Below are positions 17,221 through 25,037 of a stretch of 51,458 bases of DNA, piece by piece. The stretch lies in NCBI GenBank assembly GCA_016845145.1, contig JAERTE010000038.1, forward strand, positions 1 to 51,458, in the 5' to 3' direction. This DNA is from Rhodospirillaceae bacterium. GTDB lineage: Bacteria; Pseudomonadota; Alphaproteobacteria; Rhodospirillales; Casp-alpha2. Positions within the stretch are counted from its first letter, which is position 1, and the number at the start of each line of letters is the position of its first letter. Position numbers and translations under genes: made by a program. A model generated the notes under the pieces. It saw only the letters and a program-made list of their open reading frames with translations, ran no database searches and was not told the origin of the DNA.

Positions 17221-17247
17221 AATTCTTATATAAGAGTTATATGAATT
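17221..17247. promoter_or_regulatory. Dyad operator candidate between gntR and comDE
   Basis: Imperfect 27-bp inverted repeat: AATTC (17221-17225) pairs with GAATT (17243-17247), and TATA pairs with TATA inside (9 of 13 positions match). It contains the perfect palindrome CTTATATAAG (17225-17234). A TTGACA (17250-17255) directed towards comD follows at once. Position and AT-rich symmetry suit GntR/HutC binding. The -10 element for that TTGACA is weak (17273-17278). Confidence 0.45.
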
Positions 17248-17319
17248 AGTTGACAGGCGCAAGAACATCCTTCACGGTGCGCCCCGAACGGCAACAAAAG
17301 GGCCTTTGAGGAAACCGAA

Positions 17320-17826
17320 ATGGCAGCAGCAATTGATAAACGCATCGTTGATGATCTCGTTGCAAACGGCATCGAGTTCGTCACCACGGTGCCGTGCAAG
17401 CAACTCGGTGGTGTCATCGAGGAGGTCGAGGCACGCGACGAGATTTTTCACATTCCGTCGAACAAGGAAGACGAAGGCATGGGGTTGTGCGCCGGTGCCT
17501 ACATGGGCGGCAAGAAGCCCTGCATCATCATGCAGAACACGGCGCTTGGCGTGACGCTCAATACGCTTGCGACGCTGATTCAGTTTTATCAAATCCCGCT
17601 GCCGATGCTGATCAGCTATCGCGGCGAACTGGGTGAACCGGTGGCATGTCAGGTGGAGATGGCCATTCATACCAAGGCGCTGCTCGAAGAGATGAATATT
17701 CCTTACTATCACTTCCATCACCAAGACCAGGTGCAAGAATTCGATGCGATCTTGAAATACACTCAAATGTGCAAAAAACCGGTGGCGATCCTTACCGATG
17801 CGACCTTCTGGAGGGGCGGGCAATGA
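17320..17826 (+). CDS. comD: Sulfopyruvate decarboxylase-type enzyme, alpha subunit (ComD-like)
   Basis: 168 residues, the PYR-type half of a thiamine-diphosphate decarboxylase. Signatures are TVPCKQLGGVIEEV, the catalytic-Glu region SNKEDEGMGLCAGAYMGGKK and IIMQNTALGVTLNTLATL. It resembles ComD and the N-terminal half of phosphonopyruvate decarboxylase. With the beta subunit it would turn sulfopyruvate into sulfoacetaldehyde and CO2. The start at 17320 follows AGGGCCTTTGAGGAAACC. It overlaps the beta subunit start (ATGA). A phosphonopyruvate substrate cannot be excluded by sequence alone; the fused, canonical Ppd at 35810 argues that this pair does something else. Confidence 0.75.
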   Translation: MAAAIDKRIVDDLVANGIEFVTTVPCKQLGGVIEEVEARDEIFHIPSNKEDEGMGLCAGAYMGGKKPCIIMQNTALGVTLNTLATLIQFYQIPLPMLISYRGELGEPVACQVEMAIHTKALLEEMNIPYYHFHHQDQVQEFDAILKYTQMCKKPVAILTDATFWRGGQ

Positions 17827-18389
17827 TTAGAAGCGAAGTTCTGAAATCCATCATCCCCGTCATTTCCGACGAACTGGTGGTCTGCAATATCGGCCTGCCG
17901 TCGCAAGAACTGCACATGCTCGACGATCAGCCGAGCAACTTCTACATGCTCGGCACCATGGGGCTGTGCTCGTCCATCGGGCTTGGGTTGGCACTGTCGA
18001 CACCTTCGAAGGTGATTGCCATCGACGGTGACGGCTCCGTCCTGACCAACTTCGGCACATTGCCGACCATCGCCAACAACGTCGCCGACAACTTCGTGCT
18101 GCTAATTATCGATAACGGCAGCTATGGATCCACGGGTGACCAGCCGACCTATGCGGGGATGAAAACGTCGCTGGCCAAGGTTGCCGAAGCATGCGGTTGC
18201 GACAACGTTGTCGAATGCGAGGCGGCGGAAACGGCGGATGTGCTGCGTGCTGCCCTGGATTCCGACAAAATGACGATCATCGTCTGCAAGTGCGAGTCGG
18301 GTAATATTCCGGTTGAAGTCATCGACATTGCCCCGGTGACCATCCGCGACCGTTTCATGGCCGAGGTTAAGCGCCGCGCTGCCAGCTAG
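17823..18389 (+). CDS. comE: Sulfopyruvate decarboxylase-type enzyme, beta subunit (ComE-like)
   Basis: 188 residues, the PP-type half. The ThDP/Mg2+ motif starts at GDGSVLTNFG and ends with the Asn of IIDNGSYGSTGDQPT. NIGLPSQELHMLDD and FYMLGTMGLCSSIGLGLAL are close to archaeal ComE, where the partners make sulfoacetaldehyde for coenzyme M; related bacterial pairs act in sulfonate metabolism. ATG 17823 overlaps the alpha stop, as expected for a 1:1 complex. No xsc, isethionate dehydrogenase or taurine genes are in the window, so the fate of the product is open. Confidence 0.75.
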   Translation: MIRSEVLKSIIPVISDELVVCNIGLPSQELHMLDDQPSNFYMLGTMGLCSSIGLGLALSTPSKVIAIDGDGSVLTNFGTLPTIANNVADNFVLLIIDNGSYGSTGDQPTYAGMKTSLAKVAEACGCDNVVECEAAETADVLRAALDSDKMTIIVCKCESGNIPVEVIDIAPVTIRDRFMAEVKRRAAS

Positions 18390-18470
18390 GTCCGGCGCGT
18401 TCAAATCGTCATGTTTCCGACAGGTCTCAATGGTAGGCTTTTGCCTATCATTGGGCCGAAAGGGACTTCC

Positions 18471-18848
18471 ATGTCTATGATGTCACGATTGACGATCTCA
18501 CTTGTGTTGGCGTCTTTTACCATTGCTGCGGCACCGCCCGTCAGTGCCGACGATGCCAAATTTCAGTTCATGAAGGCCACCGAGAACCGTGTGTGGCGTC
18601 TCAATACCGAGAGTGGCGAGATTACCGTCTGTACGCTGGGCGGTGAGCGGTTGCTGTGCACCACCAGTTCCGACGCGGCCATGCCAACAAAGAAGTCTTA
18701 CGCCGAAATGCAGGCGGACAAGGCTGAGGCCGAAAAACAGATGGCGGCACAGCGCCAGAAAGACAAAGACGTGGAAATGAAGATGTTTGAGCGTTTCTTG
18801 GCGTTCTTCCGCGAATTGATCACCATGTCCCAGGAAAAAGGTTCCTGA
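18471..18848 (+). CDS. Small secreted protein of unknown function
   Basis: 125 residues from ATG 18471. It has a signal peptide (SRLTISLVLASFTIAAAPPVSA-D type, residues ~4-26), a short globular part containing FMKATENRVWRLNTESGEIT and two cysteines (VCTLGGERLLC), and then a charged, probably coiled-coil helix (about residues 75-105, rich in Lys, Glu, Gln and Met). The WRLNTxSGEIxxC pattern recurs in uncharacterised alphaproteobacterial periplasmic proteins. No function is assigned. It lies 81 bp after comE; transcriptional linkage is possible but not shown. Confidence 0.65.
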   Translation: MSMMSRLTISLVLASFTIAAAPPVSADDAKFQFMKATENRVWRLNTESGEITVCTLGGERLLCTTSSDAAMPTKKSYAEMQADKAEAEKQMAAQRQKDKDVEMKMFERFLAFFRELITMSQEKGS

Positions 18849-18915
18849 TCATTCTCTGCCTAGCGTGGAAATAATTTCTGCAAAATAGAAGAATATTAGG
18901 AAAATTTTTTAATAA

Positions 18916-18934
18916 CGCTGAAATTATTGCAGCG
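18916..18934. promoter_or_regulatory. Dyad upstream of the class V PLP gene
   Basis: CGCTGAAAT-T-ATTGCAGCG, 8 of 9 arm positions paired, about 70 bp before the start at 19005 and just after an AT-rich tract. It could be an operator or the base of a weak hairpin; nothing more can be said. Confidence 0.3.
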
Positions 18935-19004
18935 TTTCACAAACCTTTTCTCTTCCGCTTCCCGTACAGTCTTGGTCGTGTCGCTGCGGGAGGGAACGGG
19001 TTCC

Positions 19005-20219
19005 ATGAAAGACAACTACTATTTCGACAACGCCGCCACCACTTGGCCGAAACCGGAACCGGTTTACGCGTTCATGGACGCGTTCTGCCGCGGGCATGCG
19101 GTAAACCCGGGCCGTGCCGGTCATCAGATGGCCGTCGATGCGGAGGCTATGGTCACCGAGACGCGGCACCTGTTGGCGAAATTTTTCGGGTTTTCCGGCA
19201 ATCCGCATCGGGTGTGTTTCAGTCTTAACGCCACCGACTCATTGAATACGGTCATTTATGGGCTGGTCAGTCCGGGCGACCACATGATCATCACGTGCCT
19301 TGAGCACAATTCCGTCATCCGCCCAGCCAATCACCTGGAGCGCGACGGCGATGTGTCGGTCACGCGCATTGGCGCCGACGGGCAGGGATATATCGACCCA
19401 GATGATATCCGCGCGGCGCTTCAACCGAACACCAAGCTCGTTGTCATCAATCATGCGTCCAACGTGCTGGGCAGCTTGCAGGATATCGCCGCTGTGGGGC
19501 GCGTCGTTGCCGAAAGCGAAGCGGTATTCGTTGTCGATACCTGCCAGACTGCCGGTGTGGTGCCGATTGATATGGAGGCGCTGGGCATTGATGTATTGGT
19601 GTTCACCGGCCACAAGGGCTTATTCGGCCCCATGGGCATCGGTGGCATGATTGTGCGCGACGGTGTCGAAATCCGCCCGACCCGGGTCGGCGGTACCGGC
19701 GTCGATTCCATTTCTCCGTTCCAACCCGACGATTATCCGTTTCGGCTGGAGGCGGGCACACCGTCCGTGCCGGGTATCGCCGGGCTGAACGCCGCGCAAA
19801 AATGGTTTGCTGAGATGGGGCGCGGTGAAGATAAGTCGCTCGATCACGCTCGGGCGTGCCGACGCGCGCTGGAAAACGTTTATGCATCGGAACTGAACCA
19901 CATCAACGAATTGGCTGACGCGTTCCGAGCCATTGACGGGGTGAAGGTTTATGGCCCCGGCGGCAATGCCCCACGCGTTGCTACGCTTTCGATCAATATC
20001 GACGCCCGCCCCGCGGATCAGATCGGTGCTATGCTGGACGCTGATTTTGAGTTGTGCGTACGTCCCGGTCTCCACTGCGCGCCGCTGATCCATGTTGAGC
20101 AGGGCACCGTCGAGCAAAACGGCGCGGTGCGTTTCTCGCCCGGTTACTTTACCGACGGCGAAGACATTGCACGGGCCATCGAAGGCGTGAGTACGTTAGC
20201 GGCGGCCATCAACCGCTGA
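19005..20219 (+). CDS. Cysteine desulfurase-like class V PLP enzyme
   Basis: 404 residues, fold-type I, class V. The PLP lysine is Lys204 in FTGHKGLFGPMG, and the persulfide-type cysteine is Cys358 in RPGLHCAPLIH, as in the SufS/CsdB side of the family (TIGR01977-like). N-terminal YYFDNAATTWPKPEPV is the classic start. It would remove sulfur (or selenium) from cysteine. Start 19005 is chosen because the family begins at this YFDNAATT block; GGGAGGGA lies about 10 bp upstream. It is not an AEP transaminase, since the Cys-containing loop is of desulfurase type. The neighbouring thioredoxin-fold protein may be an unrelated passenger. Confidence 0.85.
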   Translation: MKDNYYFDNAATTWPKPEPVYAFMDAFCRGHAVNPGRAGHQMAVDAEAMVTETRHLLAKFFGFSGNPHRVCFSLNATDSLNTVIYGLVSPGDHMIITCLEHNSVIRPANHLERDGDVSVTRIGADGQGYIDPDDIRAALQPNTKLVVINHASNVLGSLQDIAAVGRVVAESEAVFVVDTCQTAGVVPIDMEALGIDVLVFTGHKGLFGPMGIGGMIVRDGVEIRPTRVGGTGVDSISPFQPDDYPFRLEAGTPSVPGIAGLNAAQKWFAEMGRGEDKSLDHARACRRALENVYASELNHINELADAFRAIDGVKVYGPGGNAPRVATLSINIDARPADQIGAMLDADFELCVRPGLHCAPLIHVEQGTVEQNGAVRFSPGYFTDGEDIARAIEGVSTLAAAINR

Positions 20220-20291
20220 TCACGAAAAGCTTATTTGCCCGTGCCCGGCGTGCGCGCCTAGATTGGTCGCCGAATTAACACGGAGACCATC

Positions 20292-20849
20292 ATGAAAGCG
20301 AACTCGAACGTTTCACGCCGTTCCGTGGTTGCGGGATTGGCCGCCGTACCGGTTGCGGCGGCGCTGCCGGGCCCAGCCGGGGCCGCCAACATCGCTGGAT
20401 TTCCACCGGAGCCTTGGTTCGCGGCGACGACGGGCGATCTGCGCGTGGACATGAAAGCAGCCGGTGATGCGAACAAGGTGTTGGCGCTGATCTGGGAACA
20501 GCATGGCTGCCATTACTGTGAGGAAATGCACAACGTAGCCCTGAAAATGCCGGAACTGATAGCGCTCGGTAAAAAGCGTTTTCATGTGCTGCAGATGGAT
20601 CTCTGGGGCGAGCGCCAGTTTATTGATTTTGGCGGTGAGAAGGTCAGTGAATCCAAGCTGGCCCGCGATATGGGCGTGCGCGGTACGCCGAGCACGGTGT
20701 TCTACGATGAAACTGGCGATTTGGTCTTCCGTATGCCGGGTTATGCGTCACCGGAAATATTTTTTCTGGTCTATCAATACGTCGACGAGGAAGGCTATCA
20801 GGAAGCCTCGCTGCAGGATTGGGCGAAGCTCAAATACGGCGCGAAATAA
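20292..20849 (+). CDS. Tat-exported thioredoxin-fold protein (SoxW-like)
   Basis: 185 residues. The N-terminus VSRRSVVAGLAAVPVAAALP is a twin-arginine signal (SRRSVVAG). The mature domain has a CxxC active site, Cys73-His-Tyr-Cys76, and a cis-Pro loop GVRGTPSTVF, the two halves of a thioredoxin fold. Proteins of this kind (SoxW/DsbE-like) act as periplasmic thiol-disulfide reductases or oxidases. Partner unknown; no sox genes are present. It is convergent with the transhydrogenase gene (9-bp gap). Confidence 0.8.
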   Translation: MKANSNVSRRSVVAGLAAVPVAAALPGPAGAANIAGFPPEPWFAATTGDLRVDMKAAGDANKVLALIWEQHGCHYCEEMHNVALKMPELIALGKKRFHVLQMDLWGERQFIDFGGEKVSESKLARDMGVRGTPSTVFYDETGDLVFRMPGYASPEIFFLVYQYVDEEGYQEASLQDWAKLKYGAK

Positions 20850-20858
20850 TTCCGGGTT

Positions 20859-22166
20859 CTACCAGTAGCGCAGCGAATCGCGGAACATCTCCTTGATCGT
20901 CGCCTTATCGACAGACATGGGCGCCATCTTGACCAGGCGCTGCTGCGCATGCGTGCGCTCCGTCAATGCATCCAGGTCGTCTTCCGAATAGCCCACACCG
21001 CCGTTGCCGTTCGGCATATCGGTTTCGCGCATCAAATCAGCCACGCGCTCAGCCAGGATATTGCCGGCATTTTCCGCTGCCGCGCCCGAGATATCCGCGC
21101 CCATGGCTTCGGCGGCTGCCAGGTGGCGCTCGGGACAGGCCGGCCCGGTGCGCCGGAACACGGCCGGCGCGTTGACGATGACGGAAATGCCATGCGGCAC
21201 CATGGGATGGTTCGATTGCCAGCCCTTCGGTTCATAGTCACGCACAAGGCCGGCGACCGCATAGGACATGGCGTGCGGCATATGGCAGCCCGCATTGCCA
21301 AACCCGATGCCGGCGAGCATGCCTGAAAACGCTAACGCCTCGAAGTGATCGGGTGTTGGGGATTTCACCGCATCGACCAGATTGGCGCCGATCAGGCGGA
21401 TCGCTTCCAGGCAATTCAAATCGCTCATGGGGTTGGCGCCTTGCGAGACGGGGCGTTTGGTCGGGTCGGCAACCGGTTCGCGTTTGGTATAGGGAAGGGC
21501 GGTGTACGATTCAATCGCATGCGAAAACACATCAAAAGCGTTGGCGGCGACGATCTCGGAGGGCAGGGTTGCCAGCGTATCGGGGTCGATAATGCCGAGA
21601 TCGGGCTTCAATACAGGATTGGCGATGCCGGTCTTGGCTTCCATTTCCAGTAAATCGAAAATCGACATGGCGGTACATTCGCTGGCCGTGCCGAAGGTCG
21701 TGGGACACGCAATGTGTGGCTTGATCGGACCCGGTGCGGCCAACGCACTGCCGATCGGCGCGTTGACGTAGGCCAGAAAGTCGTCGACGGGGTGGGTGGC
21801 GTATAGATTGGCGGCCTTGCAGGTGTCCATGACCGAGCCGCCACCGACCGAAATGTAGCCGTCAAATCCACCATCCGCCGCAAAGGCTGTTGCCGCCTTG
21901 AAAGAGCGGTCCGTGGGTTCAACCTCGACCTCGTCGTATACAACGGCGTCGATCCCGGCCTCGGCCAATGCCGCCTTGGCGGATGCCATTGGGGCCAGGG
22001 TTGCGACCTGAGCGTCCGTGAACAACGCCACGCGGGTCATGCCCAACGCTTTGGCGTCATATCCCAATTCGTTCAATGCGCCGCGTCCGAACTTAATGCG
22101 CGGCGGCGATACGGTGAACGCGGTATCGCCGTCTGGCGTCGGTTGGAAATAGGGATCGAGAGCCAT
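20859..22166 (-). CDS. Hydroxyacid-oxoacid transhydrogenase (ADHFE1-like, iron-containing ADH)
   Basis: 435 residues, type III iron-dependent alcohol dehydrogenase fold. It has the ADHFE1-specific insertion with ALPYTKREPVADPTKRPVSQ followed by GANPMSDL, plus GIGFGNAGCHMPHAMSYAV and HPMVPHGISV, which carry the metal-binding histidines. The nucleotide motif is GGGSVMDTCKA. The family oxidises 4-hydroxybutyrate to succinate semialdehyde while reducing 2-oxoglutarate to D-2-hydroxyglutarate. It lies alone between the sulfonate-like block and the hopanoid operon. It was considered as a phosphonoacetaldehyde reductase and rejected because of the HOT-type insertion. Confidence 0.85.
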   Translation of the reverse strand: MALDPYFQPTPDGDTAFTVSPPRIKFGRGALNELGYDAKALGMTRVALFTDAQVATLAPMASAKAALAEAGIDAVVYDEVEVEPTDRSFKAATAFAADGGFDGYISVGGGSVMDTCKAANLYATHPVDDFLAYVNAPIGSALAAPGPIKPHIACPTTFGTASECTAMSIFDLLEMEAKTGIANPVLKPDLGIIDPDTLATLPSEIVAANAFDVFSHAIESYTALPYTKREPVADPTKRPVSQGANPMSDLNCLEAIRLIGANLVDAVKSPTPDHFEALAFSGMLAGIGFGNAGCHMPHAMSYAVAGLVRDYEPKGWQSNHPMVPHGISVIVNAPAVFRRTGPACPERHLAAAEAMGADISGAAAENAGNILAERVADLMRETDMPNGNGGVGYSEDDLDALTERTHAQQRLVKMAPMSVDKATIKEMFRDSLRYW

Positions 22167-22192
22167 GTGAGCCCACCTCTATCAATGAAACG

Positions 22193-22265
22193 ATACCCGT
22201 GTATTCTGTGGATGGTGCAATGCGAGATCAAGCACGCGATACGTATCATACACCGTTGATCAACG
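22193..22265. promoter_or_regulatory. Cluster of short palindromes between the transhydrogenase and hopanoid operons
   Basis: Within the 216-bp divergent region are ATAC-N4-GTAT (22193-22204), the perfect palindrome GATACGTATC (22238-22247) and the perfect 12-bp palindrome CGTTGATCAACG (22254-22265). The first two share the ATAC/GTAT half-site 45 bp apart, which would suit a regulator binding twice upstream of the transhydrogenase gene. No clear sigma-70 promoter was found. Confidence 0.35.
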
Positions 22266-22382
22266 TTGCAGTCGGTCTCGCGTTTTCAAATAATTGAATT
22301 TTGATAAAAGATTCCCGTTGATTTCTATCGCGAGCTTGGTTTTGTTAGTGAGGTGAGTTGGGATTTAAGGGGTAGAATTGTC

Positions 22383-23003
22383 GTGATACGACGTAGTCCC
22401 GTTGTATTTTTTCTGGTGCTGATGCTGGTGTCGTTATTGACCGCTCAACCAGCTCGGGCTGACGATGCCGCGGCTGGCGCCAAGTCGTTTATCGAAGCGC
22501 TGGCGAACGAGGCGGTGCAATCGCTGACGGCGCAGGATATCGATCGGACGGAGCGCAGAGCGCGCGTCCGTAAAATGATGCTGGATAAATTTGCATTCAA
22601 GCGTATCGCGCGTTGGGTGCTGGGCCGCTATTGGCGTCGCGCCACCGAAGCCGAGCGCGACGAATATATGAAGCTGTTCGAAGACATGCTTGTCATCGTC
22701 TATGCGGATCGTTTCGCCAATTATGCCGGAGAAAAACTCAACGTCGGCAGATCCGAAACACGCGGCGAGAATGATATTCTGGTTCATTCGAGCTTGGTTC
22801 GGTCCCAAGGGCAAAATCCGATTGATGTCGCTTGGCGTTTGAGCGCGCAAGACAACAGCTACAAGATCGTAGACGTGATGGTTGAAGGCCTGAGCATGGG
22901 CATCACACAGCAAAAAGAATTCTCATCCGTCATCCGCCAGAACGGCAACGGCGTGCAAGGTTTGTTGGACGAGTTGAAAAAACGCATCGACGCCAACTCT
23001 TGA
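22383..23003 (+). CDS. MlaC/Ttg2D-family periplasmic lipid carrier heading the hopanoid operon
   Basis: 206 residues from GTG 22383 (AAGGGG upstream; a second GTG at 22353 is in frame but has a poorer ribosome site). It has a signal peptide with core VFFLVLMLVSLL and cleavage after PARA, then an MlaC-like domain. MlaC proteins ferry phospholipids across the periplasm. As the first gene of mlaC-hpnC-hpnB-hpnD-hpnE, overlapping hpnC, it is probably dedicated to hopanoids or to membrane repair linked with them (inference). It is clearly less similar to the two tandem HpnM-type proteins at 42.5-43.8 kb than those are to each other. Confidence 0.8.
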   Translation: MIRRSPVVFFLVLMLVSLLTAQPARADDAAAGAKSFIEALANEAVQSLTAQDIDRTERRARVRKMMLDKFAFKRIARWVLGRYWRRATEAERDEYMKLFEDMLVIVYADRFANYAGEKLNVGRSETRGENDILVHSSLVRSQGQNPIDVAWRLSAQDNSYKIVDVMVEGLSMGITQQKEFSSVIRQNGNGVQGLLDELKKRIDANS

Positions 23004-23875
23004 ACCAGCCGCCCGACAAATCTCCGAATACATCTATCGAAACTCCTTCGGGAAAAGACGCCGATTACGAAAATTTTCCAGTCGGGTCTTTCTTGCTGCC
23101 GGCGCGTCTGCGTCCCCATATCGCCCGGTTTTATCGCTTTGCCCGCGCCATCGATGACATTGCCGACAATCCCGAGTTGGCAGCTGACGAGAAAATTGTG
23201 CGTTTACGGGGGTTCGAGACCGCGTTGCTGGGGGGCGGCGGAAACGAGGCTGCGTTTGCGACCGGATACAGCATGCGCGATAGCCTGATGGCGACGGATG
23301 TCAGTGCCCGCCATTGCCTGGATTTGATTGACGCCTTTAAGCAAGACGCCGTGAAAGGCCGCTATGCCGACTGGGGTGAGCTGATGGGCTATTGCGACCG
23401 CTCGGCGGCACCCGTGGGGCGTTACCTACTGGATCTGCACGGTGGTAGCCGTGACGGGTATGGCCCGTCGGACGCGCTTTGCAATGCATTGCAGGTGATC
23501 AATCACTTACAGGATTGCCAGGACGACTACCGGCAAATGGATCGCGTCTACTTGCCGGCCGATTGGCTGCGCGAGGTTGGTATCGAAGTTGATGTGCTGG
23601 ATGCACCGAAAACCTCGCCGGCGCTACGCCACGTGATTGACCGTTGCCTGGATGCAACTGAGCTGTTGATGGTGGAAGCGCGGAAATTACCGGCGGGGTT
23701 GGTGAGCCGGCGCTTGGCCATGGAATCGGCGGCGATTATCCGGATAGCGGATCGGTTGATCGAACTGTTGCGCGAACGCGACCCGCTGGCCTCGCGCGTG
23801 CAGCTAAGTAAGCCGGGCTATCTCTGGCAGTGCGTGTCGGGGGCCGTGCCGATTGCGCTGGGTTTGGGGCGGTGA
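23000..23875 (+). CDS. hpnC: Hydroxysqualene synthase HpnC
   Basis: 291 residues, squalene/phytoene synthase fold. The two Asp-rich motifs are DDIAD (residues 52-56) and QDCQDDYRQMDRVYLP. HpnC converts presqualene diphosphate to hydroxysqualene. It starts with TTG at 23000, whose bases overlap the mlaC stop (TTGA), so translation is coupled. It ends overlapping the hpnB start. The C-terminus KPGYLWQCVSGAVPIALG is typical of the family. Order in this operon is unusual because hpnB separates hpnC from hpnD. Confidence 0.92.
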   Translation: MNQPPDKSPNTSIETPSGKDADYENFPVGSFLLPARLRPHIARFYRFARAIDDIADNPELAADEKIVRLRGFETALLGGGGNEAAFATGYSMRDSLMATDVSARHCLDLIDAFKQDAVKGRYADWGELMGYCDRSAAPVGRYLLDLHGGSRDGYGPSDALCNALQVINHLQDCQDDYRQMDRVYLPADWLREVGIEVDVLDAPKTSPALRHVIDRCLDATELLMVEARKLPAGLVSRRLAMESAAIIRIADRLIELLRERDPLASRVQLSKPGYLWQCVSGAVPIALGLGR

Positions 23876-25005
23876 GTTTTCCCGATTGGTTACTCGTGGC
23901 CGCCCTCACGTCACTCGCCATATGGCTTGTCTTGATCAGCCTGCGAAGCCGGTTCTGGCATGCCGACCAACGTCTCGGCGAGGCCGGTAAGCTCGATACA
24001 TGGCCGAGTGTTGTGGCCGTTATCCCGGCCCGCAATGAGGCCGCAACAATCGGGGTGACGGTCAATTCGTTGCTGAGCCAAGATTACCCGGGCGACTTCC
24101 GCGTCATCGTTGTCGATGACAACAGTGATGATGGCACTGCCCAGGCAGCCGGTGCGTCAGGCAGGCTCACGGTGATATCCGGTCAACCCTTGGCGGACGG
24201 GTGGGCCGGCAAGCTTTGGGCTGTCAATCAGGGTATCGCGGCCGTGCCGCCGCATACAGACTACGTGCTGTCGACCGATGCCGATATCGACCACGATCCT
24301 GGCAATTTGAAACGCTTGGTCTACAAGGCCGAAACCGACAACAGGCTTCTGGTATCGCTGATGGTCAAGTTGCGTTGCGAAAGTTTTTGGGAACAATTGC
24401 TGATTCCGGCATTCGTGTTCTTTTTCCAAAAACTCTATCCGTTTCCCGCCGTGAACAACCCGGCGAAAAAGACCGCAGCGGCGGCTGGCGGTTGCATGCT
24501 GGTGCGGCTGGAAACCTTGGACCGGGCAGGGGGGATCGGAGCCATCCGCGATCAGGTTATCGACGATTGTGCATTGGCGCGGTTGATCAAGCCGCATGGT
24601 TCGATATGGCTGGGGCTCGCGGCCCGCACGCGCAGCCTGCGAGCCTACAAGGGGCTCTCGGAAATCTGGGACATGGTGGCCCGGACAGCCTACGTGCAAT
24701 TGCGTCATTCCGTTTCGGTGCTGAGCGGAACGGTGTTGGGCATGGTGGTGATCTATGTGCTGCCGCCCGCGGCATTGATTGGTGGAGCGGGTCTCGACCG
24801 CTCCGATCTGATGCTCGCCGGCGGAGTTGCGTGGCTGATCATGGTAGCGGCTTATGCGCCGACGCTTGCGCTTTACGGGCAGTCGGCGGTTCGCGGTGTT
24901 TTGCTGCCGTTTGCGGCAGGGCTCTACACCTTGATGACGATTTCCTCGGCGTTGCGCCATTGGCGTGGCAAGGGAGCTGCGTGGAAAGGGCGTCACTATG
25001 GGTGA
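23872..25005 (+). CDS. hpnB: Hopene-associated glycosyltransferase HpnB
   Basis: 377 residues from GTG 23872, which overlaps the hpnC stop (GTGA). One N-terminal membrane helix, a GT2 domain (VVDDNSDDGT for nucleotide binding, STDADIDH as the DxD-like site, QVIDDCALARLIKPHG as the acceptor/base block) and about three C-terminal helices. HpnB is a conserved member of hopanoid clusters whose acceptor has not been firmly established; a sugar-modified hopanoid or lipid carrier is assumed. Membrane-bound, active site facing the cytoplasm. Confidence 0.88.
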   Translation: MSFPDWLLVAALTSLAIWLVLISLRSRFWHADQRLGEAGKLDTWPSVVAVIPARNEAATIGVTVNSLLSQDYPGDFRVIVVDDNSDDGTAQAAGASGRLTVISGQPLADGWAGKLWAVNQGIAAVPPHTDYVLSTDADIDHDPGNLKRLVYKAETDNRLLVSLMVKLRCESFWEQLLIPAFVFFFQKLYPFPAVNNPAKKTAAAAGGCMLVRLETLDRAGGIGAIRDQVIDDCALARLIKPHGSIWLGLAARTRSLRAYKGLSEIWDMVARTAYVQLRHSVSVLSGTVLGMVVIYVLPPAALIGGAGLDRSDLMLAGGVAWLIMVAAYAPTLALYGQSAVRGVLLPFAAGLYTLMTISSALRHWRGKGAAWKGRHYG

Positions 25006-25037
25006 CGGACAGGAAATCGTCGTGTATCCATGGCCCC

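Noticed and set aside
19005..20219. Class V PLP enzyme as the missing 2-aminoethylphosphonate transaminase
   Set aside because: RPGLHCAPL with Cys358 is a cysteine-desulfurase signature; AEP transaminases lack it.
20859..22166. Iron-containing alcohol dehydrogenase as phosphonoacetaldehyde reductase for the phosphonate route
   Set aside because: The ADHFE1-specific insertion and GNAGCHMPHAMSY block identify a hydroxyacid-oxoacid transhydrogenase, and the gene is 14 kb from ppd.
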